DNA of 64,000 nt. Source: Sellimonas sp963559135 (GTDB lineage Bacteria > Bacillota > Clostridia > Lachnospirales > Lachnospiraceae). Position 1 is the stretch's first letter; each line of letters starts with the position of its first letter. The position numbers were made by a program, and so were the translations under genes. The stretch is from positions 1 through 64,000 of the forward strand of contig CAUWJP010000007.1 of NCBI GenBank assembly GCA_963559135.1, written 5' to 3'. A model generated the notes under the pieces. That model saw only the letters and a list, made by a program, of their open reading frames with translations, had not been told where the DNA came from and ran no database searches. Below, piece by piece: positions 50,690 through 59,872 of this stretch.

Positions 50690-53683
50690 ATGACACAGAG
50701 AAGAAAAAAAAGATGGGAGAATCAGGAACTGACGGTAATGGGGAGAAGAGAGGCCAGAACAGCTTTTTATGATGATTCTCTTACAAAGATCAGCCTGAAT
50801 GGGGAATGGCGTTTTCTGTATCTGGATGCACCCGAACTTTCACCGGAAGGATTCCAGATGCCTGGTGCGGCAGAAGGCTGGGATACGATCGATGTCCCTT
50901 CCGTATGGCAGCTTCGGGGATACGACCATATGCACTATACGGATGTTTTATATTTATTCCCTGTGAATCCGCCATTTGTTCCGACAGAAAATCCGACAGG
51001 AATTTACAAAAAGACTATCTGTCTGGATGCTGCATGGCTGAAAAATGACACAATTTTGAAATTTCACGGAGTAGACAGCGCATTCGATGTGTGGGTAAAT
51101 GGAGAGCATGTCGGATACAGCAAAGTAAGCAGGCTGCCTTCCGAATTCGATATTACTTCCTGGGTAAAAGAAGGGGAAAATGATATCACAGTCAGAGTAT
51201 ACAAGTGGTCAGACGGAACGTATCTGGAAGATCAGGATATGTGGTGGCTTTCCGGAATTTACCGTGACGTGGAACTGATCAATGAACCAAAACAGATGAT
51301 TCTGGACTGCCACGTGAACGCAGGTCTGGATGACGCCATGGAGACAGGAATCTTCACCATGGATATTACATTAAAGCAGTTGATTGGAAAAGGATCCTGG
51401 GTGCTTTCCTACCATGGAGAGGAAGTGCTCAAAGGAATTTACGAAACAGAAGATGGAAAAGCGCACATCGAAGCGCAGATTCCAAATGTGCATAAGTGGA
51501 CAGCGGAGACACCGGAACTTTATGATCTTACAGTAACTGTATGGGAAGATGCAGTTTCGATCCGTCCAGGATTCCGTCGTGTAGAGATCAAGGATAATCA
51601 GTTCCTTGTAAATGGACAGGTGATTCTTCTCAATGGAGCAAATCATCATGACTATGATCCGGAAGAAGGACGGGCAGTCAGCTACGAAAATATGAAAGAA
51701 GACATTCTTTTAATGAAGCAGCATAATATCAATGCTGTGCGCTGTTCACACTATCCGGCCAACGAGTATTTTTATGATCTGTGCGACGAGTATGGACTAT
51801 ATGTTATCGATGAGGCGGATCTGGAATGCCACGGATTTGAGTGGACAGGAAATTACAAATGGATTTCCGACGATCCATCCTGGAGAGAAGCTTACGTGGA
51901 CCGGAGTGTTCGTATGGTAAAAAGAGACCGGAACCATCCATGTATCATCATGTGGTCTATGGGCAACGAATCCAGCTTTGGATGCAATTTCCGTAGTGCG
52001 GCAGAAGAAATCAGAAAGCTGGACAGCACAAGACTGATCCACTATGAAGGAGACTTTGAGGCGGAAGTAACAGATGTTTACTCCACAATGTATACAAGAC
52101 TCAAAGGACTGAAAGAAATCGCAGAGAGTGAGATCAAAGGAAACAAACCGCATGTGATGTGTGAATACGGCCATGCAATGGGAAATGGACCGGGAGGACT
52201 CAAGGCTTACCAGGATATGTTCCGGAAATACAAAAGGCTGCAGGGCGGCTTCATCTGGGAGTGGTATGACCACGGAATCCGTACGGAAGAGAATGGAACT
52301 TCCTATTATAAATATGGTGGATGTTTTGGAGATTTCCCTACTAACGGCAACTTCTGTATCGACGGCGTGCTGATGCCTGATCGGACAGCATCACCTGCCC
52401 TTCTGGAGTACAAGCAGATCATAGCGCCGGTAGAAATTCATAAGGTACCGGATAGCCGGACTCAGATCCTTTTGAAAAACTACTATGACTTCTTATCACT
52501 GGATCATGTAGTACTTTGCTGGGCGCTGGAAGAAAACGGCGAGGCAGTGCAGGAAGGAGAAATCCGTACTTTATCTGCACTTCCGCATGAATCCGAAAAA
52601 GTGGACATTCCGATTAAACCGTTTGAAATTCAGAAAAATAAGGACTATTACCTTCATATCAAAGTGTGCCAGAAATACGATACAAACTATGCACCGGCAG
52701 GCCACGAAATCGCGGCAAAACAGTTTGATCTTGAGATCCGTCAGGATGAATTTGCGGCAAGAACTGTGGGAAATGAACTTGCAGTTACTGAGGAAAACGG
52801 CATTCTTACAATCGAAAACGACCGGATCACAGCAAAATTCCATACAGTTTTCGGAACTCTGAACGCTTTGGAAAAAGACGGAAAGACATACCTGACCAAA
52901 GGACCGGTTATGAATCTGTACCGTGCGACGATCGACAATGATATGTACAAAAAGGACGACTGGATGAATAAGTACTTTATCCAGAAGGGAAGTGAACAGA
53001 CAGAAGACTTCTCCTGGATAAAGAAAGAAAATGCAGTCGTTGTCACGATTGACAAATATTTCGGATGCCTGAATCAGTCTTGGGGATTTGAGTGCTCTTA
53101 TGTGTACACGGTATATTCCAGCGGACAGGTGAAGGTACAGCTGACAGGAAAGACTGTGCAGAATGGAAAAGAAGAGCCGGAATTCATTCCTCGGATCGGA
53201 GTGATTATGGAAGCGGATGGAAGTCTTCAGAATACAGCATGGTACGGCCTTGGACCACAGGAAAACTATCCGGATAGCCATGCGGCAGCATCCATGGGAG
53301 TTTACGAATGCACCGTAGACGGAATGCAGACCAATTATGTGTACCCACAGGAAAACGGACATAGAGAACAGGTAAAATGGTTTGCACTGTCTGATGAAAT
53401 CAAGACACTTCTTTGCCGGACGGAAGGCGGACTGGGAATGAATCTTTCCAACTGTACGGATGAAAGTCTGGAAAAGGCGCGGTATCCGCATGAAATTGAG
53501 AGAAGCAACGATGTCGTGATTCATCTGGACTACCGCCACTCCGGGCTTGGAAGCAACAGTTGCGGAGAAGAACAGTTGGAAGAATATAAGGTAAAAAGAC
53601 AGGATTTTGCCATGACATTTACATTGGAAATTGTCGGACGTGATGAAATCCTGGAAGAAACCGGAAAACAATATCTGGACTAG
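50690..53683 (+). CDS. Glycoside hydrolase family 2, beta-galactosidase (LacZ type)
   Basis: A 997-aa cytoplasmic enzyme (no signal peptide) that should cleave terminal beta-galactosides. Order: jelly-roll sugar-binding domain (about residues 35-205), immunoglobulin-like domain, TIM barrel (about 300-590) and the C-terminal LacZ beta-sandwich domain (about 700-985). Catalytic residues are Glu427 (MGNESS, acid/base) and Glu492 (CEYGHAMGN, nucleophile). The YLEDQDMWWLSGIYRDV segment is typical of LacZ-like enzymes. It is slightly shorter than E. coli LacZ. Substrate aglycone preference is unknown; lactose or another beta-galactoside delivered by the adjacent transporter is inferred. Confidence 0.92.
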   Translation: MTQRRKKRWENQELTVMGRREARTAFYDDSLTKISLNGEWRFLYLDAPELSPEGFQMPGAAEGWDTIDVPSVWQLRGYDHMHYTDVLYLFPVNPPFVPTENPTGIYKKTICLDAAWLKNDTILKFHGVDSAFDVWVNGEHVGYSKVSRLPSEFDITSWVKEGENDITVRVYKWSDGTYLEDQDMWWLSGIYRDVELINEPKQMILDCHVNAGLDDAMETGIFTMDITLKQLIGKGSWVLSYHGEEVLKGIYETEDGKAHIEAQIPNVHKWTAETPELYDLTVTVWEDAVSIRPGFRRVEIKDNQFLVNGQVILLNGANHHDYDPEEGRAVSYENMKEDILLMKQHNINAVRCSHYPANEYFYDLCDEYGLYVIDEADLECHGFEWTGNYKWISDDPSWREAYVDRSVRMVKRDRNHPCIIMWSMGNESSFGCNFRSAAEEIRKLDSTRLIHYEGDFEAEVTDVYSTMYTRLKGLKEIAESEIKGNKPHVMCEYGHAMGNGPGGLKAYQDMFRKYKRLQGGFIWEWYDHGIRTEENGTSYYKYGGCFGDFPTNGNFCIDGVLMPDRTASPALLEYKQIIAPVEIHKVPDSRTQILLKNYYDFLSLDHVVLCWALEENGEAVQEGEIRTLSALPHESEKVDIPIKPFEIQKNKDYYLHIKVCQKYDTNYAPAGHEIAAKQFDLEIRQDEFAARTVGNELAVTEENGILTIENDRITAKFHTVFGTLNALEKDGKTYLTKGPVMNLYRATIDNDMYKKDDWMNKYFIQKGSEQTEDFSWIKKENAVVVTIDKYFGCLNQSWGFECSYVYTVYSSGQVKVQLTGKTVQNGKEEPEFIPRIGVIMEADGSLQNTAWYGLGPQENYPDSHAAASMGVYECTVDGMQTNYVYPQENGHREQVKWFALSDEIKTLLCRTEGGLGMNLSNCTDESLEKARYPHEIERSNDVVIHLDYRHSGLGSNSCGEEQLEEYKVKRQDFAMTFTLEIVGRDEILEETGKQYLD

Positions 53684-53701
53684 AAAAGGGGAAAAGAAAC
53701 A

Positions 53702-56014
53702 ATGATCAGAGACCGATTTTCAGAAAACTTAAGAAATGACATGAGCACGGATGAGTGGCTGATCTGCCAGGACGAGTATGATCCGCAGGAAAATCTGAAA
53801 AACGAAAGCCTGTTTGCCCTCTCCAACGGATATCTGGGCATTCGGGGAAGTTTTGAAGAAGGAACAAAGATTACACTCCCGTATCTGTATGTCAATGGGG
53901 TGTTTGATAAATCAGAAACATTTATGAGAGAGCTGGCAGCGCTGCCGAACTGGCTTGGAATCCGCCTATATGTGGAAAAAGAGTTGATCGGTATCGAAAA
54001 CTGCGAGATCATGGAGTTCTCCAGAGTACTGGACATGAAACATGCTATTCTTTCCAAGCAGTATGTGCTTAAAGACAGAAAAGGACGCATCACAAAGATT
54101 GAAGGACGTAGATTTGTGAGCCGGAATAATGTACACAGAATGGCGATCGAGCTTTTGGTGACACCGGTGAACTACGAAGGAATCATCGAAGTGGAAAATA
54201 TTATAGATGGAACGATCATCAACTTTTATGATGCACCTCGTTTTAAAGTAAAACACATGTACCTGACAGCGAATGAAAAGCTGGGTGAGCATGGTGTTTA
54301 CATGGAATCCGCAACAAGAGACCGTCATCTTCATGTGGGAACCGGATGCGTGCTGGAAGCGTACCGTGGAGAAGAGAAGATCATGAGAAACCGGATGTTC
54401 AATGCGTTCGGTGAGCAGGCCGTAGAATTCGGCGACTTTACAGCATCAGAAGGTGAGACGATCCGCCTTGTAAAATATGTTTCTATGTATACAGAAAGAG
54501 AGTGCCCGACTTATGCGCTCCATACGATCATCAAAGAGGAAGTAGACCGTTTCTGTGAAGACGGATTTGAGGCGGAACTGGAAAAACACAGTAAAGTGTA
54601 CGATAACATGTGGGAAGAAGCGGATGTATGCTTTGAAGGTGATCCGGAACTGAATCGTGCGGTACGGTTTAATATCTTCCACTTGATGAGTACCGGAAAC
54701 GAGACAGATGACAGAGTCAGTGTCGGAGCAAAATTGCTGACAGGAGAAGAGTACGGCGGACATGCATTCTGGGATATTGAGCTTTTCATGCTCCCGTTCT
54801 TCTCCTATGTATTCCCGCAGATGGCGCAGAATATGGAAAATTACCGCTACCACCTTCTGGATGCGGCAAGAGACAATGCAAAGAAAAATGGCTACAAAGG
54901 TGCCCAGTATCCGTGGGAATCTGCAGACGATGGAACTGAACAGTGTCCAGACTGGACCATCGAGCCGGATGGCACCTGCTACCGCTGCTATGTAGCTGTT
55001 TATGAGCACCATGTAACAGCAGATGTGGCTTACGGAATCTATGATTATGTACGGATCACAAAGGACATGGATTTCCTCTATGGAAGAGGAGCGGAAATTC
55101 TCACAGAGACCGCAAGATTCTGGGCAAGCCGCTGCGAATATATTGCAGAAAAAGGCCGGTATGAGATTAATCAGGTAACTGGACCGGATGAATGGCATGA
55201 ACCGGTAAACAACAACCTGTATACAAACTATTTCGCAAGATGGAACCTGCGCTATGTAATGGCGCTGATCCAGAAGATGAAAGAAGAAAAACCGGAAGCG
55301 TACGAAGCACTTGTAGAAAAGACCGGACTCAAAGACGAAGAGCTTACATTCTGGAAGGAAGTACAGAGCAAGATCTATCTTCCGAGAAAAGAAGGCACCA
55401 ATCTTCTGGAACAGTTTGAAGGCTACTTCCAGTTAAAAGACGTTGTTATTGATCAGTATGATGAAAATGACTGGCCGATCCGTCCGGAAGCTCTGAAAAC
55501 ATACAAGGCAAGAGAGACACAGATTCTGAAACAGCCGGATGTAGTACTGCTTCTGCATCTGCTGGGTGAAGAGTTTGAACCAGAATTGATGAAGGAAAAC
55601 TACGATTACTATGAAAAACGTACACTGCACGGCTCTTCCTTAAGCCCGAGTATCTATTCTGTAATGGGACTGAAAGTCGGAGATGATTCCAAGGCCTACC
55701 GGTATCTGAAACGTGCGGCATTTATTGATCTTCTGAACCTGCAGAAAAATACGAGAGAAGGAATCCATGCGGCAAATGCCGGCGGCGTATGGCAGACAAT
55801 CGTCTTCGGATTTGCGGGAGTATCCATCGATAAGGATGGCATTTTAAGCGTGAAGCCGAACATGCCGAAAGAGTGGAGTTCCCTTTCGTTCAGGCTTCAT
55901 TATGACAATGCATGGCTGGAAATCCAGACCGATGGGGAAAACCATGCAACAGTGAAGAGACTGGAAGGAAACCCGGTACGGGTGAAAATCAACGGAACTA
56001 CAGAAGAAGTATAG
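53702..56014 (+). CDS. Glycoside hydrolase family 65, alpha-glucoside phosphorylase
   Basis: Predicted inverting phosphorylase that splits an alpha-linked glucoside with phosphate to give beta-glucose 1-phosphate. The 770-aa protein has the GH65 layout: N-terminal beta-sandwich, (alpha/alpha)6 barrel with GAQYPWESADDG (about residues 399-410), the general acid Glu497 in TGPDEWHEPVNNN and HGSSLSPSIYS (about 640-650), then a small C-terminal beta domain. The adjacent beta-phosphoglucomutase supports phosphorolysis rather than hydrolysis. Known activities include maltose, trehalose, kojibiose, nigerose and glucosylglycerol phosphorylases. The particular linkage is not readable with confidence. 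A Cys/Trp-rich segment (EQCPDWTIEPDGTCYRC) after PWES, close to the expected acceptor site, looks unusual. Confidence 0.9.
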   Translation: MIRDRFSENLRNDMSTDEWLICQDEYDPQENLKNESLFALSNGYLGIRGSFEEGTKITLPYLYVNGVFDKSETFMRELAALPNWLGIRLYVEKELIGIENCEIMEFSRVLDMKHAILSKQYVLKDRKGRITKIEGRRFVSRNNVHRMAIELLVTPVNYEGIIEVENIIDGTIINFYDAPRFKVKHMYLTANEKLGEHGVYMESATRDRHLHVGTGCVLEAYRGEEKIMRNRMFNAFGEQAVEFGDFTASEGETIRLVKYVSMYTERECPTYALHTIIKEEVDRFCEDGFEAELEKHSKVYDNMWEEADVCFEGDPELNRAVRFNIFHLMSTGNETDDRVSVGAKLLTGEEYGGHAFWDIELFMLPFFSYVFPQMAQNMENYRYHLLDAARDNAKKNGYKGAQYPWESADDGTEQCPDWTIEPDGTCYRCYVAVYEHHVTADVAYGIYDYVRITKDMDFLYGRGAEILTETARFWASRCEYIAEKGRYEINQVTGPDEWHEPVNNNLYTNYFARWNLRYVMALIQKMKEEKPEAYEALVEKTGLKDEELTFWKEVQSKIYLPRKEGTNLLEQFEGYFQLKDVVIDQYDENDWPIRPEALKTYKARETQILKQPDVVLLLHLLGEEFEPELMKENYDYYEKRTLHGSSLSPSIYSVMGLKVGDDSKAYRYLKRAAFIDLLNLQKNTREGIHAANAGGVWQTIVFGFAGVSIDKDGILSVKPNMPKEWSSLSFRLHYDNAWLEIQTDGENHATVKRLEGNPVRVKINGTTEEV

Positions 56015-56027
56015 TGGAGGAAATAAA

Positions 56028-56672
56028 ATGAAATATCAGGCGGTAATCTTTGACCTGGATGGTGTGATCTGTTCTACAGATACATACCATTACCAGGCAT
56101 GGAAAGCGATTGCGGATGAACTTAAAATCCCATTTGACGAGACGATCAACCACAGACTGCGCGGCGTCAGCCGGATGGAAAGTTTTGAGATCATTCTGGA
56201 AAAATACGATAAAGAAATGAGCCAGGAAGAAAAGGTATCCTGGACAGAAAAGAAAAATGAGATCTACAAAGAACTCTTAAAGAATATGAGTCCGGCGGAT
56301 CTTTCAGAAGAGGTAAAATCCACCCTGGATGCTCTCCGCGAAAAAGGTCTGCTGCTTGCGATCGGTTCTTCCAGCAAAAATGCAGGATTCATCCTGGGAC
56401 AGCTGGGACTTGGCGAGTATTTTGATGCTGTTTCTGACGGAAATAATATTACAAAATCAAAACCGGATCCGGAAGTGTTCGTAAAAGCTGCACAGTTTAT
56501 CGGAAAAGAGCCGGGGGTCTGCCTTATTGTAGAAGATGCAAAAGCAGGAGTGGAAGCGGCCCAAGCCGGTGGAATGGACTGCGCGGCGATTGGAGATGCA
56601 GTTAAATGTGGAATGGCAGAGCACAATCTGAGCACATTCTCAGATCTGCTTCAGGTAGTACAGGAATCATAG
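56028..56672 (+). CDS. pgmB: Beta-phosphoglucomutase
   Basis: Converts beta-glucose 1-phosphate, the GH65 product, to glucose 6-phosphate. The 214-aa HAD phosphatase-fold protein has Asp9 (nucleophile) and Asp11 (acid/base) in VIFDLDGVICSTD, the cap motif LRGVSRMES, GSSSKNAG near residue 116, KPDPEVF and VEDAKAGVEAA near 164. These match beta-PGM rather than a general phosphatase. It starts 14 bases after the GH65 gene. Confidence 0.94.
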   Translation: MKYQAVIFDLDGVICSTDTYHYQAWKAIADELKIPFDETINHRLRGVSRMESFEIILEKYDKEMSQEEKVSWTEKKNEIYKELLKNMSPADLSEEVKSTLDALREKGLLLAIGSSSKNAGFILGQLGLGEYFDAVSDGNNITKSKPDPEVFVKAAQFIGKEPGVCLIVEDAKAGVEAAQAGGMDCAAIGDAVKCGMAEHNLSTFSDLLQVVQES

Positions 56673-56696
56673 GAAAGACAGAAGGAGTGAAAAGTA

Positions 56697-57716
56697 ATGA
56701 ATGAGGAGTTTTTAAACAGACTTCTGAAGAGTATTTCTGTATCCGGATATGAAGAACCGGTGCAGGAGGTAGTTAAAGAGGAAATGAAGGCATGCGCGGA
56801 TACAATTCGGGAAGACGAGATGCATAATCTGGTCTGTGTAATGAATCCGGAACATCCTGCACGAATCATGCTGTCCGCCCATGCGGATGAGATTGGTCTG
56901 ATGATCTCCAATATCACGGACGAGGGAACACTTCAGGTGATTGATAGAGGCGGAATCGTGACTCATACATATCCGGGCCAGCAGGTGATTGTACATTCCA
57001 AAAAGGGCGATGTTTACGGTGTGGTAGAGGCGTACAGAGATCTTTTGAAAAAAAGTGATCTGAGCACGAAAGATTTTGTGATTGATATTGGTGCACGAGA
57101 CCGGGAAGATGCATTGAAGTATGTAGATCTGGGAGATCCGATTGTTCTGGATACCCATATCCGGAAACTGGCAAACGGCAGGATATCTGCAAGGGCACTA
57201 GATGACAGAATCGGAGTTTACATTATTATGGAAGCATTCAAACGTGCTAAGGAAAGAGGCTGCCAGGCAGGTGTTTATGCCGCCTCCACGACAGGGGAAG
57301 AGACAACAAAGACCGGAGCTTACTGGTGCAGTACAAGAATCCGTCCGACACTTGCCATTGTCGTAGATGTGACTTATACAAGCGACTGTATCGGCATAAA
57401 CCCGGCGGAGATGGGAACGGTGGAGCTCGGAAAGGGCCCGGTTCTCTGCAACAGCCCGATTGTTGTAAAAGAATGGAACCAGAAGATGGAAGACTGTGCC
57501 AAAGAAGCAGGAATTCCTGTTCAGCGCGAAGCGGCAAGCAGACTCAGTTATACAGATGCAGACAAGATTCATTTTTCAAATGAAGGGGTTCCGATTGTTC
57601 TTGTATCCGTACCACTTCGGTATATGCATATGCCGTGTGAAGTGGCAGATGAGAACGATGTGGAGAACTGTATCGAGATGATTGCCCGGTTTTTAACCGC
57701 ATATCAGGCGGAATAA
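56697..57716 (+). CDS. M42 family metallopeptidase (glutamyl aminopeptidase / FrvX-like)
   Basis: A 339-aa dinuclear metal aminopeptidase of the M42 family. Metal ligands are His62 (SAHADEIG), Asp169 (ARALDDRIG), Glu202, Asp224 (VVDVTY) and His311 (YMHMPCE), with catalytic Glu201 (TTGEETTKTGAY). It is cytoplasmic, with no signal peptide. M42 members trim peptides from the N-terminus; some (FrvX, SgcX) sit in sugar operons with unknown roles. Here it lies 25 bases after pgmB, as the last enzyme of a glycoside operon, which hints at a glycopeptide or aminoacyl-sugar substrate. That is inference. Confidence 0.9.
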   Translation: MNEEFLNRLLKSISVSGYEEPVQEVVKEEMKACADTIREDEMHNLVCVMNPEHPARIMLSAHADEIGLMISNITDEGTLQVIDRGGIVTHTYPGQQVIVHSKKGDVYGVVEAYRDLLKKSDLSTKDFVIDIGARDREDALKYVDLGDPIVLDTHIRKLANGRISARALDDRIGVYIIMEAFKRAKERGCQAGVYAASTTGEETTKTGAYWCSTRIRPTLAIVVDVTYTSDCIGINPAEMGTVELGKGPVLCNSPIVVKEWNQKMEDCAKEAGIPVQREAASRLSYTDADKIHFSNEGVPIVLVSVPLRYMHMPCEVADENDVENCIEMIARFLTAYQAE

Positions 57717-57755
57717 AAAATTGAAAATGAGAGTGGACATGCGAAGATACGGCGG

Positions 57756-57784
57756 TTGCGGCCCAAAAGCAGATATGTTAGAAT
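57756..57784 (+). promoter_or_regulatory. Promoter of the LacI-family regulator gene
   Basis: TTGCGG, a 17-base spacer and TAGAAT, about 34 bases upstream of the regulator start. It lets the regulator be made independently of the sugar operon. The TTTTACTAAGTAAAA palindrome is not present here. Confidence 0.65.
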
Positions 57785-57817
57785 AAACTAGAGTTTGAAC
57801 AGGGGGATTGGAGTATT

Positions 57818-58813
57818 ATGGCGACAATCAAAGAAATTGCTGAAATTGCAGGGGTCTCGGTCACAACCGTCTCGCGTGTCCTGAATTTTGATGACACCTT
57901 GAATGTGCAGGACGAAACAAAGCGGAGAGTGTTTGAAGCAGCGGACAGGCTGGAATATCAGATCAAGGATAAAAAAAGGAAAAAGAGAAAACTGAAACTT
58001 GGGCTTCTTTGTACCTATTCACCGGAAGAAGAACTGGAGGATACCTATTATCTTTCCATACGGATCGGGGTGGAGAAGAAGCTGGATAAAGAAGGATTTA
58101 AGAAAGTAAATATCACATCGGAGGAAGTGGCCGAAGATGTGGCAAAGCTGGACGGTATCATCTGTATTGGTACGTTCAGTAAAAGCATGGTGGAAAAAAT
58201 CCGGACATTCCACAGACCCACTGTATTTATCGATGCCAGTGGAGATCAGGAGTTGTTTGATTCCATTGTAGTCAATCTGGAATATTCCGTCACAAAAGTC
58301 ATGGACTATCTTGTGGATGCCGGGCATGAGAAGATTGCATTTATCGGTGGCAGAGATATTGACTCTGATGGAAAAGAGATTATGGATATGCGTATGCCGA
58401 TATTTGCTTCCTATTTAAAAGAGAAGAATCTGTTCCGCGAAGAGTATGTCAAAATCGGAGGCTTTACACCAAAACAAGGCTATCGGATGGGAAAGGAAGT
58501 ATTGGCCTTAAAAGACCGTCCGACAGCTATTTTCTGTGCAAACGATTCGTTGGCGATTGGATGTTATAAGGCGGTTCAGGAAGCTGCGCTGAAAGTACCG
58601 GACGACATCAGCGTAGTTGGATTCAACGATATTTCCATGACTAAATATCTCGTTCCGCCGCTTACCACGGTTCATGTACCGGTGGATTTTATGGCGGAAA
58701 CGGCTGTAAAGCTTCTTTCCGAGCGGATTAATACAAACAGAGAAATAAGCATGCATGTTTCCGTTCCTGCAAAACTGATTATCAGAGAAAGTGTAAGTAG
58801 GAGAAAGGACTAA
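57818..58813 (+). CDS. LacI/GalR-family transcriptional regulator
   Basis: A 331-aa repressor with an N-terminal helix-turn-helix (ATIKEIAEIAGVSVTTVSRV, residues 2-21), a hinge region with unusual KKRKKRK basic residues (about 52-60), and a periplasmic-binding-protein-like sensor domain (AIFCANDSLAIGCYKA and VVGFNDISM). It resembles GalR/EbgR-type regulators of galactosides in Firmicutes. It lies downstream of the sugar operon with its own promoter. It is predicted to bind the palindrome at 47486-47500 and respond to a galactoside or other imported sugar. Confidence 0.9.
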   Translation: MATIKEIAEIAGVSVTTVSRVLNFDDTLNVQDETKRRVFEAADRLEYQIKDKKRKKRKLKLGLLCTYSPEEELEDTYYLSIRIGVEKKLDKEGFKKVNITSEEVAEDVAKLDGIICIGTFSKSMVEKIRTFHRPTVFIDASGDQELFDSIVVNLEYSVTKVMDYLVDAGHEKIAFIGGRDIDSDGKEIMDMRMPIFASYLKEKNLFREEYVKIGGFTPKQGYRMGKEVLALKDRPTAIFCANDSLAIGCYKAVQEAALKVPDDISVVGFNDISMTKYLVPPLTTVHVPVDFMAETAVKLLSERINTNREISMHVSVPAKLIIRESVSRRKD

Positions 58814-58822
58814 GAACTGCAT

Positions 58823-59740
58823 ATGAAAACACATAAAGTAAGAAACTCGCTGCTGCTGCTTTTGACAGCATTTATCTGGGGGACAGCATTTGTGGCGCAG
58901 AGTGTGGGTATGGACTATGTCGGTCCGTTCACTTATACCTGTGTCCGGTCCCTGATCGCGGGGGTTATGCTGATCCCTTGCATTGCGTTTTTAAATAAAG
59001 TAAACCCAAATCTGGAAGAAAAGAAGATCTGTCAGGATGAGACAAAGAAAAAGGCATATCAGAAGACACTGCTGATCGGCGGTATCTGCTGCGGACTGGC
59101 TCTTGGGGTGGCGAGCAGCCTCCAACAGATCGGAATTTTGCATACAACAGTAGGAAAGGCAGGATTTATCACTACCTTTTATATTATTCTCGTACCGATT
59201 ATTGGACTGTTCTTTAAGAAACGATGTGGATTGAATGTCTGGATCGGAGTGGTATTTGCTCTGGCAGGACTTTATTTCCTCTGCATCACGGAAGGATTTT
59301 CAATAGGATACGGGGATACGATGGTATTTTTATGTGCACTTGCATTTTCTATCCATATTCTGGTGATTGACCATTTTACAGAACTGGTGGACGGTGTGAA
59401 GATGTCCTGCATTCAGTTCTTCGTAGCGGCGATTGTCAGTGGAGTCGGAATGCTTTTATTTGAGAATCCGGATATCAACAATATCCTTGCAGCATGGCTT
59501 CCGCTCCTCTATGCCGGAGCGCTTTCAAGCGGAGTCGGATATACACTCCAGATTATCGGACAGAAGGGTATGAACCCGACGATCGCATCCCTGATCCTGA
59601 GCCTTGAATCAGTTATTTCCGTTCTGGCAGGAATGGTCGTTTTAGGAGAAAGCCTGACATCCAGAGAAATCCTTGGATGTGTTCTCATGTTTATTGCAAT
59701 TATACTGGCACAGCTACCGGAGAAGAAAAAGGTTGCTTAA
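58823..59740 (+). CDS. EamA/DMT-family transporter
   Basis: A 305-aa drug/metabolite transporter with ten hydrophobic segments arranged as two EamA repeats. The first repeat begins LLLLLTAFIWGTAFVAQSVG; the second ends with a SLESVISVLAGMVVLGE motif. The substrate is unknown; relatives carry amino acids, nucleosides or other metabolites. It starts nine bases after the regulator gene with only a weak ribosome site (GAAAGGA, 12-14 bases away), so it may depend on translation of that gene. No link to the sugar operon beyond position. Confidence 0.88.
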   Translation: MKTHKVRNSLLLLLTAFIWGTAFVAQSVGMDYVGPFTYTCVRSLIAGVMLIPCIAFLNKVNPNLEEKKICQDETKKKAYQKTLLIGGICCGLALGVASSLQQIGILHTTVGKAGFITTFYIILVPIIGLFFKKRCGLNVWIGVVFALAGLYFLCITEGFSIGYGDTMVFLCALAFSIHILVIDHFTELVDGVKMSCIQFFVAAIVSGVGMLLFENPDINNILAAWLPLLYAGALSSGVGYTLQIIGQKGMNPTIASLILSLESVISVLAGMVVLGESLTSREILGCVLMFIAIILAQLPEKKKVA

Positions 59741-59747
59741 CGTGGAT

Positions 59748-59786
59748 TTTACAAAGATTTCACATAAATCTTAAAAACTATTGACA
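59748..59786 (+). promoter_or_regulatory. Pho-box-like direct repeats upstream of second phosphate cotransporter
   Basis: TTTACA (59748), TTCACA (59759), CTTAAA (59770) and TTGACA (59781) recur at exactly 11-base intervals, the period of PhoB/PhoP boxes (TTAACA-like). The last unit doubles as the -35 box of the promoter. The repeats are in the opposite orientation to those at 60-101, but the downstream gene is a paralogue, supporting shared phosphate control. Confidence 0.68.
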
Positions 59787-59810
59787 CCTCTGATTTCTTT
59801 CCGATACAAT
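59781..59810 (+). promoter_or_regulatory. Promoter of second phosphate cotransporter gene
   Basis: TTGACA at 59781-59786, an 18-base spacer and TACAAT at 59805-59810. The start codon is about 62 bases downstream of the -10 box. Confidence 0.78.
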
Positions 59811-59872
59811 GGGAAATAGTGCGGTATAACAGAACGCACAAGGAGAAAAGAATATCAGGAGGAACATCACAA

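Noticed and set aside
52571..53671. 366-codon minus-strand frame opposite the GH2 gene
   Set aside because: Shadow of a well-supported glycosidase; the composition is not protein-like.
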